Under the pieces are notes generated by a model. That model had not been told where the DNA came from. It searched no databases and saw only the letters and a program-made list of their open reading frames with translations. DNA of 64,000 nt from Niabella sp. (lineage in GTDB: Bacteria; Bacteroidota; Bacteroidia; Chitinophagales; Chitinophagaceae). The DNA is taken from the NCBI GenBank assembly GCA_017744715.1, contig JAGIAT010000002.1, positions 124,001 through 188,000 on the forward strand, in the 5' to 3' direction. The position numbers and the translations under genes were made by a program. Below are positions 62,584 to 64,000 of this stretch, piece by piece; position 1 is the first letter of the stretch; each line of letters opens with the position of its first letter.

Positions 62584-63852
62584 ATGAAAACATTTAAACC
62601 GATCTGCTGTTTGCAGACATTTATCCTTGCAAGCCTTATTTTATTGTGTAGCTGTTCCAGGGCCGGCAGTGTTTCCTGGCCAAACGACCCTGACCCCGTT
62701 GTTAAAGATACATTTCCAAAAGATTCCAATTATATTGTACCGGACACATCTAAAATTATTGAAGGATATCTGACGCCTTCAAAATGGTACACCTATTCCT
62801 GGGATGATATTAATTATTCAAATGTTACACATATTGTATACGCATTTTTAAGACCCGTATCCGCTGGTGACCCTACGCTTACCTATGGTAACGCCTCCGA
62901 AGAAGCCGCGGTTTACGGCTTATATCCCAGCCTTACCGATAAAACCCACTTGGGCTATGGAGACAAACTGATTGCCAAGGCGCATACTGCAAACGTTAAG
63001 GTTTTGATTGGTATTGCCGGAGGAGTGGGGCGGAATGCAAAAGATCTTGATTCAATTTTTGCAAATGACAGCTTGCGCAAACAATTCATCGGCAACCTTA
63101 TAACCCTTTGTGAATCGAGAGGCTATGACGGTGTTACCCTGGATTATGAATATCCCTCATCAGCAGCCGAAGGTATAGGAATTACAAACTTCGCCCAGGA
63201 ACTACGGATTGCCTTTTTGGAATCCGCTGTTCTGGCTGGAAAGAATATGTTCATTACAATGGCCGTTCCCAGGGGCGACTGGGCAGGCATGTATTTCGAC
63301 TATGGGAAGCTGGCCAAATGCTGCAATTGGTTTTCATCGATGACCTATGAATTTGCAACCAGCTGGACAAACCGCTTTAGTTTCAACAGCCCTTTGTATA
63401 CAAGCACAAGTGCAGGAGCAAACACCGCTATTGCCACCACCCTTCATTATTTGAAGGACACCCGGGGTATAAACCCATTGCAAATTGTTATAGGCGCACC
63501 TTTCTTCGGATGGGTATTCAGTAACTATACATCACTCGGAGGCACAAAATCTACTACTAACGGGGTGGATAAGCGGTATACCCGGATCTATAATGATTAT
63601 CTTAAAAACAGCCCGACAAATGGGTATGTAAAGTATTGGAATGATACGTGCAAACAATCTTACCTGGTCAACACCTCAACCAACGAAATGATCACCTACG
63701 ACGATGAGCAGGCGCTTATGGAAAAGTGCAATTATATAAAGACCAATGGCCTCAAAGGGGTCATGATCTGGGAAATCTCGAGAGGGTTCCTGCCAGGAAC
63801 ACCAGATCCCAACCCGCTTTTAACAGTGCTTGGATCTAATCTTTTATACTAG
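62584..63852 (+). CDS. GH18 glycoside hydrolase lipoprotein (chitinase/ENGase-like, PUL 2)
   Basis: A 422-residue lipoprotein (lipobox LLCSC). The catalytic domain covers about residues 55-420: the first strand IIEGYLTPSKWYTYSWDDI, VKVLIGIAGGVG, and the GH18 active-site signature YDGVTLDYEYPS (DxxLDxE-type; catalytic Glu). A later strand is FITMAVPRGDWAG. GH18 enzymes cleave beta-1,4 bonds next to GlcNAc in chitin or N-glycans; Glu-dependent hydrolysis uses the substrate's acetamido group. Because the PUL continues off the right edge, more enzymes may follow. Confidence 0.9.
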   Translation: MKTFKPICCLQTFILASLILLCSCSRAGSVSWPNDPDPVVKDTFPKDSNYIVPDTSKIIEGYLTPSKWYTYSWDDINYSNVTHIVYAFLRPVSAGDPTLTYGNASEEAAVYGLYPSLTDKTHLGYGDKLIAKAHTANVKVLIGIAGGVGRNAKDLDSIFANDSLRKQFIGNLITLCESRGYDGVTLDYEYPSSAAEGIGITNFAQELRIAFLESAVLAGKNMFITMAVPRGDWAGMYFDYGKLAKCCNWFSSMTYEFATSWTNRFSFNSPLYTSTSAGANTAIATTLHYLKDTRGINPLQIVIGAPFFGWVFSNYTSLGGTKSTTNGVDKRYTRIYNDYLKNSPTNGYVKYWNDTCKQSYLVNTSTNEMITYDDEQALMEKCNYIKTNGLKGVMIWEISRGFLPGTPDPNPLLTVLGSNLLY

Positions 63853-64000
63853 TCTTCATTTAAATGCTTGTGATGACGTTATTACCGGTACCACAACAAT
63901 CGTTACAATGGCATGTTCTTTTTATGCCACGGGTTGGTTCTATGCCGGATCAGGAACACAATAGAGTACCAGGAAAGCATACATCATCCAGCTTTGGGTG
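63853..64000. other. Right-edge sequence, no gene assigned
   Basis: Beyond the GH18 gene only a short plus-strand stretch remains. An inverted repeat TGGCAT...ATGCCA lies near 63909-63929. A minus-strand frame of about 20 codons (63940-64000) could be the 3' end of a gene, but is too short to judge. Confidence 0.4.

Noticed and set aside
63940..64000. Partial minus-strand gene at the right edge
   Set aside because: Only about 20 codons are visible (SWMMYAFLVLYCVPDPA), which is not enough to call.

Overview
The window is chromosomal DNA from a Bacteroidota bacterium, most likely of the family Chitinophagaceae. Evidence for this: SusC/SusD pairs with ECF sigma factors and FecR anti-sigma factors, GH29 fucosidases, a small THX ribosomal protein, TAnnTTTG-type -7 promoter boxes, and a methionine synthase split into two genes. 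I do not claim a genus. No phage, plasmid, insertion sequence, rRNA or CRISPR array is visible.

Layout. 1-5.2 kb: start of an M1 aminopeptidase running off the left edge, a metallo-beta-lactamase-fold enzyme, an aldo/keto reductase, an MFS exporter and an AraC regulator. 5.4-7.7 kb: a MurU-like nucleotidyltransferase next to an AmgK-like sugar kinase fused to a RapZ C-terminal domain, a probable amino-sugar or cell-wall recycling pair. 7.8-17.5 kb: mostly housekeeping genes (gamma carbonic anhydrase-like, Crp/Fnr, rsgA, dapD, glycosyltransferase, tsaC, CCA-adding enzyme, TlpA-like, DUF6528). 17.9-22.8 kb: a four-gene minus-strand operon of aldo/keto reductase, two GH29 fucosidases and a PfkB kinase. 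23-34 kb: pyrH, pdxH, a PepSY protein, THX, HU, exonuclease III, LOG, GT39 and PAP2, then a DUF1080/SemiSWEET/RlpA trio and a ROK regulator. 34.3-39 kb: split metH behind a structured leader, and recR. 39.2-42.3 kb: an Ig-like lipoprotein, a TPR protein, a small conserved protein, and a 450-bp repeat array.

The right third holds two polysaccharide utilization loci (PULs) in opposite orientation on either side of a CAU-anticodon tRNA gene. PUL 1 (42.3-51.2 kb, minus strand) is ECF sigma, FecR, SusC with an STN signalling domain, SusD and a GH29 fucosidase; a heparinase II/III-family protein lies just upstream in its own transcription unit. PUL 2 (55.1-63.9 kb, plus strand) is ECF sigma, FecR, STN-SusC, SusD and a GH18 enzyme. 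In each, the SusCD complex would bind and import a glycan, signal through FecR to its sigma factor, and supply substrate to the glycoside hydrolase. PUL 2 and the roughly 600 bp before it look more AT-rich than the rest, which fits acquisition next to the tRNA gene.

The observations most worth following are: the kinase-RapZ fusion; a 17-nt motif (CTAAG-N6-TCCGTT) and similar hairpins in both fecR-susC gaps; terminator-like hairpins just before susC and between susD and the fucosidase gene; genes with the -7 box exactly four bases before the ATG (predicted leaderless mRNAs); and the structured metH leader.
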